From the NCBI GenBank assembly GCA_016839995.1, contig JAEOTD010000091.1, forward strand, positions 1-26,495: 26,495 nt of DNA, in the 5' to 3' direction. This stretch comes from Candidatus Hermodarchaeota archaeon. Lineage in GTDB: Archaea > Asgardarchaeota > Hermodarchaeia > Hermodarchaeales > Hermodarchaeaceae. Below the pieces are notes generated by a model. That model did not search any database. It was not told the DNA's origin and saw only the letters and a list, made by a program, of their open reading frames with translations. A program made the position numbers and the translations under genes. Positions 1-7,653 of the stretch are shown here, one piece after another (within the stretch, counting starts at the first letter, position 1; the number at the start of each line of letters is the position of its first letter).

Positions 1-558
1 AACACTCCGCTAACAGAGTTAGGCAGACAGCAAGCCCAACTCACCGGGCAACATCTCAAAGACCTTATTCCTAAATCTTCTTTCGCTTTTTTCTCAAGTG
101 ATTTAGATCGGGCATTCCAGACAGCAGAGATACTGGGTTCATTTCTTGGTGTTCCTCCAGTTGCTGAACCCGCGTTACGAGATTTAAATTGGGGAATCGC
201 AACAGACATGACACTTGAAGAAGCTCACAAAATCGAGTTGGAGATAACCGAGCCCATGATTGATTGGGTTCCATTTCCTGAAGCTGAAAGTTGGCGAATG
301 CTACACCAGAGAATCACACCATTTTTAGAGAAAATTCATGAGAGCAAATCTGGAACCGTATTGATCGTGAGTCATGGAAATGCCATTGAAGAATGCATCT
401 ATTGGTGGCTTGAGTTTTCTATCGAACGACGCCGGGAGCTCGCCTTTCAATCAGGTCCGTGTAGCATCACCCATCTGTCTGTGAACGAATGGAAACAAAA
501 AATGATAGTGTTTCTCAATAGGGTTGGCCACCTTAAGTCCCTCTCTCCTTCAACGTAG
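1..558 (+). CDS. Histidine phosphatase family protein, 5' truncated
   Basis: The frame is open from base 1, so the N-terminus and the catalytic RHG motif lie outside the window; 185 residues remain. Visible marks of the phosphoglycerate mutase-like histidine phosphatase family are TPLTELGRQQAQLTG right at the edge (the segment that normally follows RHG), SSDLDRAFQTAEILG (equivalent of the SDLxRAxQTA motif), and LIVSHGNAIEE, which carries the second catalytic histidine. These enzymes are cytosolic and form a phosphohistidine intermediate; substrates range from phosphoglycerate to phosphosugars and nucleotide phosphates and cannot be told from this fragment. An internal ATG at 208 is not the true start because the conserved motifs lie upstream of it. 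Confident for the family, not for the substrate. Confidence 0.88.
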   Translation, partial: NTPLTELGRQQAQLTGQHLKDLIPKSSFAFFSSDLDRAFQTAEILGSFLGVPPVAEPALRDLNWGIATDMTLEEAHKIELEITEPMIDWVPFPEAESWRMLHQRITPFLEKIHESKSGTVLIVSHGNAIEECIYWWLEFSIERRRELAFQSGPCSITHLSVNEWKQKMIVFLNRVGHLKSLSPST

Positions 559-667
559 TTCGATTTTCGGGTAATATTCCGAAGTTTTTCCAATGTTGTG
601 CGTTACCGCAATCTTTTTAGGAATCACCTCGGCTTTGACCTTCTATCCTCTTTGAGGGTGACTGATT

Positions 668-2578
668 GTGCGTCGCCAAATCCTAGGAATCTCGTTACTC
701 GTCGTCTTACTCACCTTAACACTACTACCACCACTATTCGGTAATTCAATTGGAACTCCTGCAGTAGTCAACGCTGGTCCAATTACTCCTGGGCCCAACG
801 ACTTGAATGCCACAACCCCACTAATTATCCATGAAGATTGGACTCCTGCAAATCCAACTGGTAATACATCATTACTTGATGTTGTTGTATTGCTTGTGAA
901 TGCCTCAGATATCGGCGAGTGCAAAGCTGGTGATCTCACTGCACACACCTTCAGTGTGATTTTCGATGGAAATGAATCTGAGGTTTTCGAAGACGATCTT
1001 GCTTATATTCCGGGCACTGGATGGGCGGTTCTCGATTACAATCTGTTGCAATGGAACCTCCAACCAGAGACATACAAAGTTAAGTGTTTCTTCGAACGCG
1101 ACACCGGAACTGAAATCTGGAATACTACTACCGATCCTTCGGCAACTTTCGCCTACAATCCTCGGCTAACCATTAGTGAACCCGATTACACCTATATTGC
1201 AGATACTTCTGACACCATCGATGTTGTTGTGAGACTAATTTCGAGTACCATCTGGGGCCTCCTTACTGATGCAAATACAACACTTAGATTTCAAAACACA
1301 ACTGGATACACAGAAACATTCGTGAATGTCCTCACCTACAATGTGACCTCGACGTACTGGGAAACCTATGAACTGAATATCTCTATCCTTGTTCCTGGTG
1401 ATTCCTACCAGATTCGTTGTTGGGCTAACTATTCCCTTGTTCAACCATCTCATCAAGGCGTCAGCCCCAACTCTGATGCCTTTGTATTCCAAGGACCTTA
1501 CCTCAGGGTGGCTCGACCTGAAATCATCTATCTTGGTCAAACGAGTCAAACCCTCAACGTTACAGTTGCCTGGGTCTGGCACTCCGTATTTGGGTATCTC
1601 AATAATACTGAAGTTACACTTTCCAATTTCAGTATTTTTCTGACCTCAGAGTCTGGTGGAGCCCTGGTAAATGGAACCCTAAACTGGAATAGTACTGGGA
1701 CCCACTGGTATTTCATCGGATTTAATGTGAGCTTCTATGTAGACTTAGGAATCCTATCTATTGGAGATTCATACAAAGTCAGCGCTTTCTTCATCGCCCC
1801 TCCGCGGAGTGGACGTCCATCAGTGCAAAACTACAGTCCCTTCTCTGAGCTATTCATTATCGATTATACTCCTCCCAACATCAATAACACTTACATCAAT
1901 CCAATCGAACCTCAAGATTACCAATGGGTCGTTGTCACAGGAGCTATCACAGATGATGCACTAATAGACACCGTCATCTTAAGTTACTTCAATGGCACCC
2001 AGTGGATCAATGTGACCATGCTTGGAAACCCTGGTAGGCAAGCGAACTTTTCTGCGTCAATTCCACCTTTTCCAGAACGAGAAGTTGTTGAATATCACAT
2101 CTATGTGAATGACACACAAAACAACTGGGATAATGCAACGGTCCAATACACGGTTGCAGATACCCTTCCAGTGATTTCATACATCAGCTATCATCCTCTG
2201 CATCCCAGTGATGTTGATCTCATTACAATCAATGCAACTGTCACCGATGGTACTGGGGTACAATCAGTGGATATTCGTTGGAGTTATGACGGAACTACTT
2301 GGCACACTTTAACAATGCAAGACACTGGAAATGATATCTATCAAGCAACTCTTCCTCGGTACCCACAAACATTACCGAGCCACGAATTCCGATCCGTAGT
2401 ATTCATCATCGAAGCGACTGATATCTATGACAATATTCGAGAGTCAGCTAATCAAGCCTTCCTGGTCCAAGGAACACTCCTATCCATTGATCCTGCCACA
2501 ACGCTTCTCATCATCGCAGTCATTGGAATTGCTGGCGTAGCGTTAATCCTCCTTTACAAGATTTATGAACAATATTAA
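668..2578 (+). CDS. Secreted, membrane-anchored surface protein with Ig-like repeats
   Basis: 636 residues from a GTG start preceded by GAGGGTGA six bases upstream. Residues 1-36 are a classic signal peptide (MRRQ, then a Leu-rich core). The body is rich in Thr, Asn and aromatic residues with many N-x-S/T sequons, as in glycosylated archaeal surface proteins. Around residues 390-600 there are two beta-sandwich-like units that begin similarly (PPNINNTYINP and VISYISYHP) and share DTVILSYFNGTQW / SVDIRWSYDGTTW segments, typical of Ig/fibronectin-like repeats. A single hydrophobic helix (about 610-630) ends the protein, followed by a short KIYEQY tail, so it should be anchored with the bulk outside. 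No enzyme motif was recognised. It could be an S-layer associated or adhesion protein; that is inference. Confidence 0.75.
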   Translation: MRRQILGISLLVVLLTLTLLPPLFGNSIGTPAVVNAGPITPGPNDLNATTPLIIHEDWTPANPTGNTSLLDVVVLLVNASDIGECKAGDLTAHTFSVIFDGNESEVFEDDLAYIPGTGWAVLDYNLLQWNLQPETYKVKCFFERDTGTEIWNTTTDPSATFAYNPRLTISEPDYTYIADTSDTIDVVVRLISSTIWGLLTDANTTLRFQNTTGYTETFVNVLTYNVTSTYWETYELNISILVPGDSYQIRCWANYSLVQPSHQGVSPNSDAFVFQGPYLRVARPEIIYLGQTSQTLNVTVAWVWHSVFGYLNNTEVTLSNFSIFLTSESGGALVNGTLNWNSTGTHWYFIGFNVSFYVDLGILSIGDSYKVSAFFIAPPRSGRPSVQNYSPFSELFIIDYTPPNINNTYINPIEPQDYQWVVVTGAITDDALIDTVILSYFNGTQWINVTMLGNPGRQANFSASIPPFPEREVVEYHIYVNDTQNNWDNATVQYTVADTLPVISYISYHPLHPSDVDLITINATVTDGTGVQSVDIRWSYDGTTWHTLTMQDTGNDIYQATLPRYPQTLPSHEFRSVVFIIEATDIYDNIRESANQAFLVQGTLLSIDPATTLLIIAVIGIAGVALILLYKIYEQY

Positions 2579-2691
2579 CCGAGACAGCTCTTTTCTGAGG
2601 GTTGTCACGGCATTTCTCTTTATTTTCAGGAAAAAAATACCATTGGCTATTACGCAATCCAAGCTTAGAGGCGAATCAAAGGCACAAAACC

Positions 2692-2700
2692 TTTTTAATA
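2692..2700 (+). promoter_or_regulatory. Candidate TATA box for the 2792 gene
   Basis: TTTTTAATA sits about 25-30 bases upstream of the first base of the 2724-2776 hairpin, the right distance for an archaeal TATA box to its start site. By eye only; no BRE was confirmed. Confidence 0.45.
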
Positions 2701-2723
2701 ATCGAAACGGATTTTTGTTTAAG

Positions 2724-2776
2724 GCAGAGACGGTGTGAAAGCAGGGGAATAACCACACTGTAAAACGCTTCTCTGC
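2724..2776 (+). promoter_or_regulatory. Structured 5' leader (two-tier hairpin)
   Basis: GCAGAGA (2724-2730) pairs perfectly with TCTCTGC (2770-2776), and inside it CGGTGTG (2731-2737) pairs with CACACTG (2754-2760) with one G-U pair. The apical loop is 16 bases, and an unpaired stretch of about 8 bases lies only on the 3' side between the two stems. The hairpin ends 15 bases before the GTG of the 2792 gene, so it would be the main element of that mRNA's leader. It matches no riboswitch class I know. Possible roles are translation control, a protein-binding site or a processed small RNA. Confidence 0.45.
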
Positions 2777-2791
2777 GTAAGGTGAACGCCT

Positions 2792-3115
2792 GTGATAGTA
2801 CTCGAATACCAAGATGGAACACTTGTTGAATCAAAACAAGGCTCAGGTGGCATCCGCTGCGAAGTGGATAAAACCGGTAAGAAAATCCGAATGATCATGC
2901 CTCAAGGCACGAGCCTCATTGAACGTCGAACCGCTTTACGCTTGGCTGACACCGTTGCGCGGAGTGGATATCTTCTTGCAACTGGTGAACGAGTCGGACA
3001 AGGCTACGCTCTTGTCATTGATGAGAAGGGTACGGCCATACCAGATCGGCTCAAGCAAAGTCCGCGAGTCAGCTACAGTTCGGTGACCGTCGGCAGTGTT
3101 GTCGACAAGAAGTGA
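2792..3115 (+). CDS. Small uncharacterised protein (107 aa)
   Basis: GTG start with GTAAGGTGAA about five to ten bases upstream acting as ribosome binding site. The protein is mixed charged and beta-rich at the N-terminus (MIVLEYQDGTLVES), followed by KKIRMIMPQGTSLIERR, an amphipathic helix (TALRLADTVARSGY) and a second strand pair (GYALVIDEKGTAIP). No transmembrane segment, cysteine pair or nucleotide-binding motif is present, so it should be a compact soluble alpha/beta protein. I do not recognise the family. It is preceded by its own likely promoter and a hairpin leader and followed after 84 bases by the small thymosin/WH2-like gene in the same direction, so the two may be cotranscribed. 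Confidence 0.7.
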   Translation: MIVLEYQDGTLVESKQGSGGIRCEVDKTGKKIRMIMPQGTSLIERRTALRLADTVARSGYLLATGERVGQGYALVIDEKGTAIPDRLKQSPRVSYSSVTVGSVVDKK

Positions 3116-3199
3116 ATTTCACTCTGTGAAATGGTGAAGCGTTCTTAGCAACAAACAAAACGAGGTCGCATAACATCCGGAGCATTTGAGGTGATTGAT

Positions 3200-3376
3200 G
3201 TGAGCGAAGAAGAAAGTAAAGGAGGCTCTCTGACCGACGAGTTGAAGCGCGAAATCAAGAAAGGTGCAAAACTCGAACACGTTTCAGAAGTCAAACAACA
3301 AGAAGTTGACTTGTCTGCGGAGAAGGCCCTCCTTGAGAAGCTCAGAGCAGAAGGGAAACTCGAAGAAGAGGACTGA
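3200..3376 (+). CDS. 58-aa protein with beta-thymosin/WH2-like motif
   Basis: The start is set at the GTG at 3200 because GAGGTGAT at 3188-3195, nearly a full anti-16S match, lies just upstream of it; an in-frame GTG at 3191 overlaps that site and is unlikely. The protein is highly charged, without cysteine or membrane segments. Its middle reads LKREIKKGAKLEHVSE, which fits the WH2/beta-thymosin pattern of an amphipathic helix followed by (S/A)KL+xT/V. It is followed by VDLSAEKALLEKLRAEG, which resembles the thymosin LPSKExIExEK second helix with a one- or two-residue spacing difference. Such proteins bind monomeric actin in eukaryotes. This assignment is by motif reading of a short, charged sequence and could be chance; the gene itself is well supported by its ribosome binding site. 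Confidence 0.6.
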   Translation: MSEEESKGGSLTDELKREIKKGAKLEHVSEVKQQEVDLSAEKALLEKLRAEGKLEEED

Positions 3377-3387
3377 CCTTTTCTTTG

Positions 3388-3416
3388 GAGGTTAACCTCG
3401 CTCATTTTCTTTTTTG
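3388..3416 (+). terminator. Hairpin plus T-tract after the 3200 gene
   Basis: GAGGTTAACCTC (3388-3399) is a perfect palindrome followed by a T-rich run to 3416, just after the stop of the 3200 gene and before the convergent flavoprotein gene. It probably ends transcription from the left. Confidence 0.5.
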
Positions 3417-3443
3417 ATTAAGGCTAGTTAAAAGACCAGTGCA

Positions 3444-4319
3444 TCATTTTGTTTTTCGAGGTCCTAACACGATAGGAATCTCGCGATACTTCGGAAATCG
3501 TTTTTGTATTTCATCCCGCTTTTTTTGGTAAACAGGACCAGTTCGCAGAACCCACTCAGAGAAATGTTCTGCCATTGCTTCAGGGCTCCAGCGATTTTTG
3601 CCACCCTTAGCCGTCCATGTAATTGTTACACGTTCTCCTTCTTGTTGAATTTCACCTCGTGCCTGACAAAGTTGGCATTCAACCTGGTTGTTATCTCGTA
3701 ACATGAAGAAGGGGGTTCCGCATTGAAGGCAGGCATTTTCTGAGGCTGCCAATTGTTTTTCGCCACTAGGGTGCTGCAATTCTCGGACAAGGGTGGTGCC
3801 AATCTGCTTGGTTCGTTTCATGGTGTCTTCATCTAACAGCACCTCACCGGGGCCTGGTCGATAGGCAACGAATCGGTCGACAGGGTGGATTCGAAGTATC
3901 CCTGCTAGCATCGAAAGCATGGGGAGGGTGAAAGGATCCCACTCTGGGAGCCCTGCGGTGGCAATAATAGCACCTGGACGTGGCTGCATTTGCCCAATCT
4001 GTAGACTGTATTCAAACAAGCGGTCAATAAGGAGTTTGATAATCCCTCCCGGACCAAGGAAATAGGTTGGTGCAGATAATATGATTGCGTCTGCCCATTG
4101 GAACTGCTCCCATAACGGGTGCATATCATCATCCAAACGGCAAGGCTCATCTTTGAGGACACAAGCAAGACATCCTTTACACGGAAGTAAATGGAAATCC
4201 GATAATCGAAGGGCTCGAATCTCTGCCCCCTCTGTTTGAGCTTGAAGTAACGCCTCTTTGACAAGTACCTCACAGTTCCCAAGTTTTCGAGCCGATCCAA
4301 TAACACCGAGGACTTTCAA
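3444..4319 (-). CDS. Iron-sulfur flavoprotein (NADPH-dependent FMN reductase family) with C-terminal zinc ribbon
   Basis: 291 residues, TTG start with GGATGTGA just upstream. Residues 1-180 form a flavodoxin-like fold: VIGSARKLGNCE (phosphate-binding loop for FMN) and SAPTYFLGPGGIIKLLIDR. The cysteines C47, C50, C53 and C60 (CKGCLACVLKDEPC) form the compact CX2CX2CX6C motif of the Isf family, which carries a [4Fe-4S] cluster and passes electrons between ferredoxin-like donors, FMN and small acceptors. A C-terminal extension has two CxxC pairs (C197/C200 and C215/C218), probably one zinc ribbon, which is unusual for Isf. It lies downstream of the acylphosphatase gene on the same strand (88-base gap). 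Likely cytosolic redox or detoxification role; acceptor unknown. Confidence 0.82.
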   Translation of the reverse strand: MKVLGVIGSARKLGNCEVLVKEALLQAQTEGAEIRALRLSDFHLLPCKGCLACVLKDEPCRLDDDMHPLWEQFQWADAIILSAPTYFLGPGGIIKLLIDRLFEYSLQIGQMQPRPGAIIATAGLPEWDPFTLPMLSMLAGILRIHPVDRFVAYRPGPGEVLLDEDTMKRTKQIGTTLVRELQHPSGEKQLAASENACLQCGTPFFMLRDNNQVECQLCQARGEIQQEGERVTITWTAKGGKNRWSPEAMAEHFSEWVLRTGPVYQKKRDEIQKRFPKYREIPIVLGPRKTK

Positions 4320-4407
4320 TTATTTCACATCCAGCTGTACTCACATATACCGCCTAAATAGTATACAGTTCCGAGGAGAAATCCGTGTTCGATGCTTCGA
4401 TTGGTAG

Positions 4408-4680
4408 CTAATAGGTGATTTTAAAATCACGGAGATTGGTATCCACAGAAACTTCATTCACGGACACATTATCAACCTTTGAGGATGGGGAACCCTGATG
4501 AAGAAAAGAAATGAATTCAGTAATTGCAGGATTTGGTCCTTGGGCGTGACATTCGACAGTGCCGTCACGGTTATTGCGCACCCATCCTGTAAGTTGTAAC
4601 TGGTTGGCTTTGTCTCGGGTATAGACTCGAAAGAAGACTCCTTGTACACGACCATGAACCAGGGCTCGAATTGCTCGCAT
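4408..4680 (-). CDS. acyP: Acylphosphatase
   Basis: 90 residues from the ATG at 4680, exactly the usual family length; longer in-frame extensions upstream add sequence with no homology pattern. It hydrolyses carboxyl-phosphate bonds of small acyl phosphates in the cytosol. The signature VHGRVQGVFFR contains the catalytic phosphate-binding Arg18, and GWVRNNRDGTVE contains the catalytic Asn36. A GTG two codons upstream (4686) is a possible alternative start. It is divergent from the 4835 zinc ribbon gene, with which it shares a 154-base promoter region. Very confident. Confidence 0.95.
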   Translation of the reverse strand: MRAIRALVHGRVQGVFFRVYTRDKANQLQLTGWVRNNRDGTVECHAQGPNPAITEFISFLHQGSPSSKVDNVSVNEVSVDTNLRDFKITY

Positions 4681-4834
4681 TGTCACTACCCACTCATATA
4701 TGCAACCTGTATTCCCTAAGAAAATTATCCCTGACTTTTGGAATTCTCTTAACTTGTTCACTGAATTAAGGTAGGGTCGAATTCGGAATCCTTAAATCCA
4801 TTCATTATCTCACAGCCTTGTTGAGGAAAACAAA

Positions 4835-5128
4835 ATGGGTCACCCTAATCCTGAAGAGACAACGTCAAAGGAGATCACGAATTATCCAGGGAAAGTGGGA
4901 CGAAGTGATCATCGAAATTGGGTTAAGGTGTGTCCAAACTGTTTTAGTATCAACATTCAACCTTTGACCAATATCTCTGGTTCTATTGTCCAAGAACAAT
5001 GGTATTGTCCTAATTGTGATTATGCTGGCGTTGTCATCGAAGTGAAAACCGAAGATCTCATTCGATTTCGGCTTCAACAACGTGCCCAATCATATAACCA
5101 CAACAAAAAGCGTAAGAGCCAATCTTAG
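4835..5128 (+). CDS. Small zinc ribbon protein (97 aa)
   Basis: ATG start preceded by TTGAGGAAAAC. The centre holds one zinc ribbon: CPNC (C33, C36) and CPNC (C58, C61), separated by 21 residues of beta-hairpin (VQEQWYCPNCDYAG). The flanks are polar, and the tail from residue 80 is strongly basic (KKRKSQS), suggesting contact with nucleic acid or an acidic partner. Zinc ribbons of this type occur in archaeal transcription or ribosome-associated factors, but nothing identifies the exact family. A TTAAAT box near 4792 is a plausible promoter. It converges on the longin-GTPase gene with a 15-base gap. Confidence 0.8.
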   Translation: MGHPNPEETTSKEITNYPGKVGRSDHRNWVKVCPNCFSINIQPLTNISGSIVQEQWYCPNCDYAGVVIEVKTEDLIRFRLQQRAQSYNHNKKRKSQS

Positions 5129-5143
5129 ATGGGCTAAGTGTTT

Positions 5144-6013
5144 CTAAGCTATTGGAAATGCTACTTCTGCGGCTGCGCCCATCAGTGTCTTAAAGAGTAA
5201 ATCCTTATTTCGGGGGTCAATAGCTACTAATCCAATTGTCCGTAATCCTGTTAATCGAGACACAGTATCGGGTAGTAGGGCGTCTTTCAAGTCTTGCTTA
5301 TTTGCGATTGCCCAAATCAGGGCTCCGTCGGTCCATTTCCGAATGATTGAAATGAGTTTCCGTGTCGACATCACATTCTTCAATGTTGAATCAGTCACCA
5401 TGATGACAACATCGGTTCCACGGAGATAGTCTTTCCATTTTGGAACCAGCAGTTCTTGACCAGGAAAGTCCCAGACAGCGATTTCGTAGGGTCCAAGTTT
5501 TGCGGTTTGCATTTCCTCAACGTACACTGCCATAGTCGCAATGTGATTGAGATCGGCTCGTTGGCTCATTAGCATCTTAAGAATTGTCGTTTTTCCGACT
5601 CCACCTTCACCGAGAAGGACAACTTTCAAAGTTGAGATAATTGCAGAGTCGAGGACAGGACCAAGGCCTTGGAAGACTTCGGAGTTCCGGTTACTTTTGA
5701 AATCCCAGATCTGTTTGGAATATTTTTGTTTCATTGTTCGGACAGCGGAGTCAATTTTTTCTTGCAGAATTTCGTCTTTGTCTTGGTTATCAGCTACAAG
5801 GACGAGAATCAAGTCGCTGTCGACATACTTGTGAATGAATTTCATGCCATCAAGAAAAATGGGGACAGGAAGGTCTTCGCCGGTATCCCTTTCTAGCTGT
5901 CGCAGGGATTGGATGTATTCGGAAATGACTGGTTGGTCCACTTCGATTGCCCAATATGAGCGATGGAAGAGTTTGATTCCATTTCTTGTGAGTAACAGAA
6001 CGTTATGGATCAA
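5144..6013 (-). CDS. Arf/Rab-like small GTPase with N-terminal longin-like domain
   Basis: 289 residues, TTG start preceded by GGGAGGCAC. Residues 1-110 form a longin/roadblock-like alpha/beta domain (HNVLLLTRNGIKLFHRSY, DLILVLVADNQDKDEI). Residues 128-289 form a Ras-superfamily GTPase: G1 GEGGVGKTT (135-143), candidate switch I Thr160, G3 WDFPGQE (181-187) with the catalytic-type Gln, and G4 NKQD (238-241). G5 is AIDPRN rather than the usual SA(K/L). No C-terminal prenylation motif is present, so membrane contact, if any, would come from the longin-like domain. GTPases with longin- or roadblock-type partners are a hallmark of Asgard archaea and of eukaryotic trafficking and Rag systems. The N-terminal fusion here differs from Rag/Gtr, which carry roadblock at the C-terminus. 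Partner unknown. Confidence 0.9.
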   Translation of the reverse strand: MIHNVLLLTRNGIKLFHRSYWAIEVDQPVISEYIQSLRQLERDTGEDLPVPIFLDGMKFIHKYVDSDLILVLVADNQDKDEILQEKIDSAVRTMKQKYSKQIWDFKSNRNSEVFQGLGPVLDSAIISTLKVVLLGEGGVGKTTILKMLMSQRADLNHIATMAVYVEEMQTAKLGPYEIAVWDFPGQELLVPKWKDYLRGTDVVIMVTDSTLKNVMSTRKLISIIRKWTDGALIWAIANKQDLKDALLPDTVSRLTGLRTIGLVAIDPRNKDLLFKTLMGAAAEVAFPIA

Positions 6014-6150
6014 CCCGAAGTGCCTCCCAGCTAGTCTATCCCACGTTTCTGGGTGTTGGATATTCGTTTTCGCGCTTTAAAATAGTTCCACCTATGTGAC
6101 CTTTGCTCTTGTTGTGTTAAACATTTCGAATTGTCAAACAAAAGGAATTC

Positions 6151-7623
6151 TTAGGTTGGACCAAATGGCAGAGAAGGGCTCTTATGACGTTTTAGAAATG
6201 CAGCTACAACGGCATCTAAATCCTGGTATTGAGCCTTGGTGAGAGGTGGAACCTCATGGGTTGATAGAATCTCTTTGACACGAGTTCGCGCTCGATCTAA
6301 GCTCGTCAAAGAACCTTCGTTTTGCCAGCTTTCAAAGGGTTGGCGATCGACTAGCTTGCCAGGTAGATAGTGTTCTTGTCGGAACCATGTGAGGGTGTGT
6401 CGTAAGCGAAGGAAATCTCCGCCCTTTGTCCCAACCTCACGGAGCTCATTGAGAGCTAACGTGTCATCGGTGATGTCAACGCCTTTGATGAAGCGTTTGG
6501 TCATCCCTGCTAAAACATCATCAATTACGAGTTTTTCATAACTTTGGGTGCTTTCGAAAATTTGCATGCCGGCACCTGCGATATTGTTAATTCCTGCCAT
6601 CGCTGCTAGTAGAAGACCTGTTGCCGCTTCATAGCCTGTTTGAGCGTCAGCACCTAGCTTCGCATCGGAGAGCCCCAAATACCCGTGTGTGGGTAATCCA
6701 TAGTGTTTTGCCATCTGCGTATACGCACATGTGAGCATGATGCTTTCAATGGCACCAAGTCGGGCAGTGCCAAATTGCATATCAACTGCTGTTGGGGAGC
6801 CACCATAGATTACTGGTGCCCCTTTTGCAGCGAGTTGGGTGAGGACAACGCCACTTAATGATTCGGCATTGTGCAACACCAATGATCCCGCAATTGTAAC
6901 GGGTCCTGTCGCCCCCAGTTGAGGCATTGAAATGAGCTCGATAGGAACGCCTGCTTCTGCACCGAGTAAGAGATCATGGACCGTCAGTTCACTCCATTGT
7001 AGAGGGGCTGAGGGGCAGGTATCAAAAATTGCCAGTGGTTTTTTGCGGAGGTTCTTCGGTCCTCCTACGATTGCTTCGAGCATTTGCTTCATGTCTTGAA
7101 ATGCATCAAGGGCAAAAGTTCCGGTAATGATGGGTTTTGTCGAGTTTCGTAAAATGAGGTAAAGGCGATATCGATCTGCCAACAGGGGGGGAATATCTGC
7201 AGGAATCAGTGCAGTGCTTTGAGCGTCAATATAGGGAAGGGCGTCGACCACACGGGCAAAATCAATTACATCTTCTGTTTGAGGGTGTCGGCGTTCCCCA
7301 GTTTCTGGATCCAATAGGTGCGTGGCTGCCGAACCTGGATTAAAGTGAATAGTATCTCCCTCAAGGGTCAGGGCAAGGGTTCCCTCCCGATTAAATATAC
7401 GAATTGAGGAGGGCGCATGCTTGAGCTGTTCTTCAACTAGCGAAGAGGGGAAAAAGGCCTGCTCTTTCTCATAATCAACGGGGGCTCCTGCTCCTTCAAG
7501 AAGCTCCAAAGCCTCTTTGCTTTGGATTTTCATACCAACTTCTTCAAGAAGAATCAGGCTCTCTTTGTGAATCCGGTGTACATCTTCTTCTGAAAGTAAT
7601 TGCAGTTGAGGTCGTGTTGTCAT
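6151..7623 (-). CDS. MttB-family corrinoid methyltransferase, non-pyrrolysine
   Basis: 490 residues, matching the usual length of trimethylamine:corrinoid methyltransferase relatives. ATG start with a strong GAGGAGGTAA site. Family features include the N-terminal LSEEDVHRIHKESLILLEEVG, FNPGSAATHLLDPETGERR, and the barrel segment GYLGLSDAKLGADAQTGYE. The frame runs through without an in-frame amber codon, so it lacks the pyrrolysine of methanogen MttB. It therefore belongs with the non-Pyl relatives that demethylate quaternary amines such as betaines, carnitine or proline betaine. It should transfer a methyl group from such a compound to the Co(I) corrinoid of the protein encoded 30 bases upstream. 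Last gene of the 9388-6151 operon. The substrate cannot be decided from sequence alone. Confidence 0.9.
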   Translation of the reverse strand: MTTRPQLQLLSEEDVHRIHKESLILLEEVGMKIQSKEALELLEGAGAPVDYEKEQAFFPSSLVEEQLKHAPSSIRIFNREGTLALTLEGDTIHFNPGSAATHLLDPETGERRHPQTEDVIDFARVVDALPYIDAQSTALIPADIPPLLADRYRLYLILRNSTKPIITGTFALDAFQDMKQMLEAIVGGPKNLRKKPLAIFDTCPSAPLQWSELTVHDLLLGAEAGVPIELISMPQLGATGPVTIAGSLVLHNAESLSGVVLTQLAAKGAPVIYGGSPTAVDMQFGTARLGAIESIMLTCAYTQMAKHYGLPTHGYLGLSDAKLGADAQTGYEAATGLLLAAMAGINNIAGAGMQIFESTQSYEKLVIDDVLAGMTKRFIKGVDITDDTLALNELREVGTKGGDFLRLRHTLTWFRQEHYLPGKLVDRQPFESWQNEGSLTSLDRARTRVKEILSTHEVPPLTKAQYQDLDAVVAAFLKRHKSPSLPFGPT

Positions 7624-7653
7624 GGTTAGTTACCTCCTCTGGGTCCGAAAGGT

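Noticed and set aside
6151..7623. Pyrrolysine-containing MttB
   Set aside because: The reading frame is continuous at full family length without an in-frame TAG.
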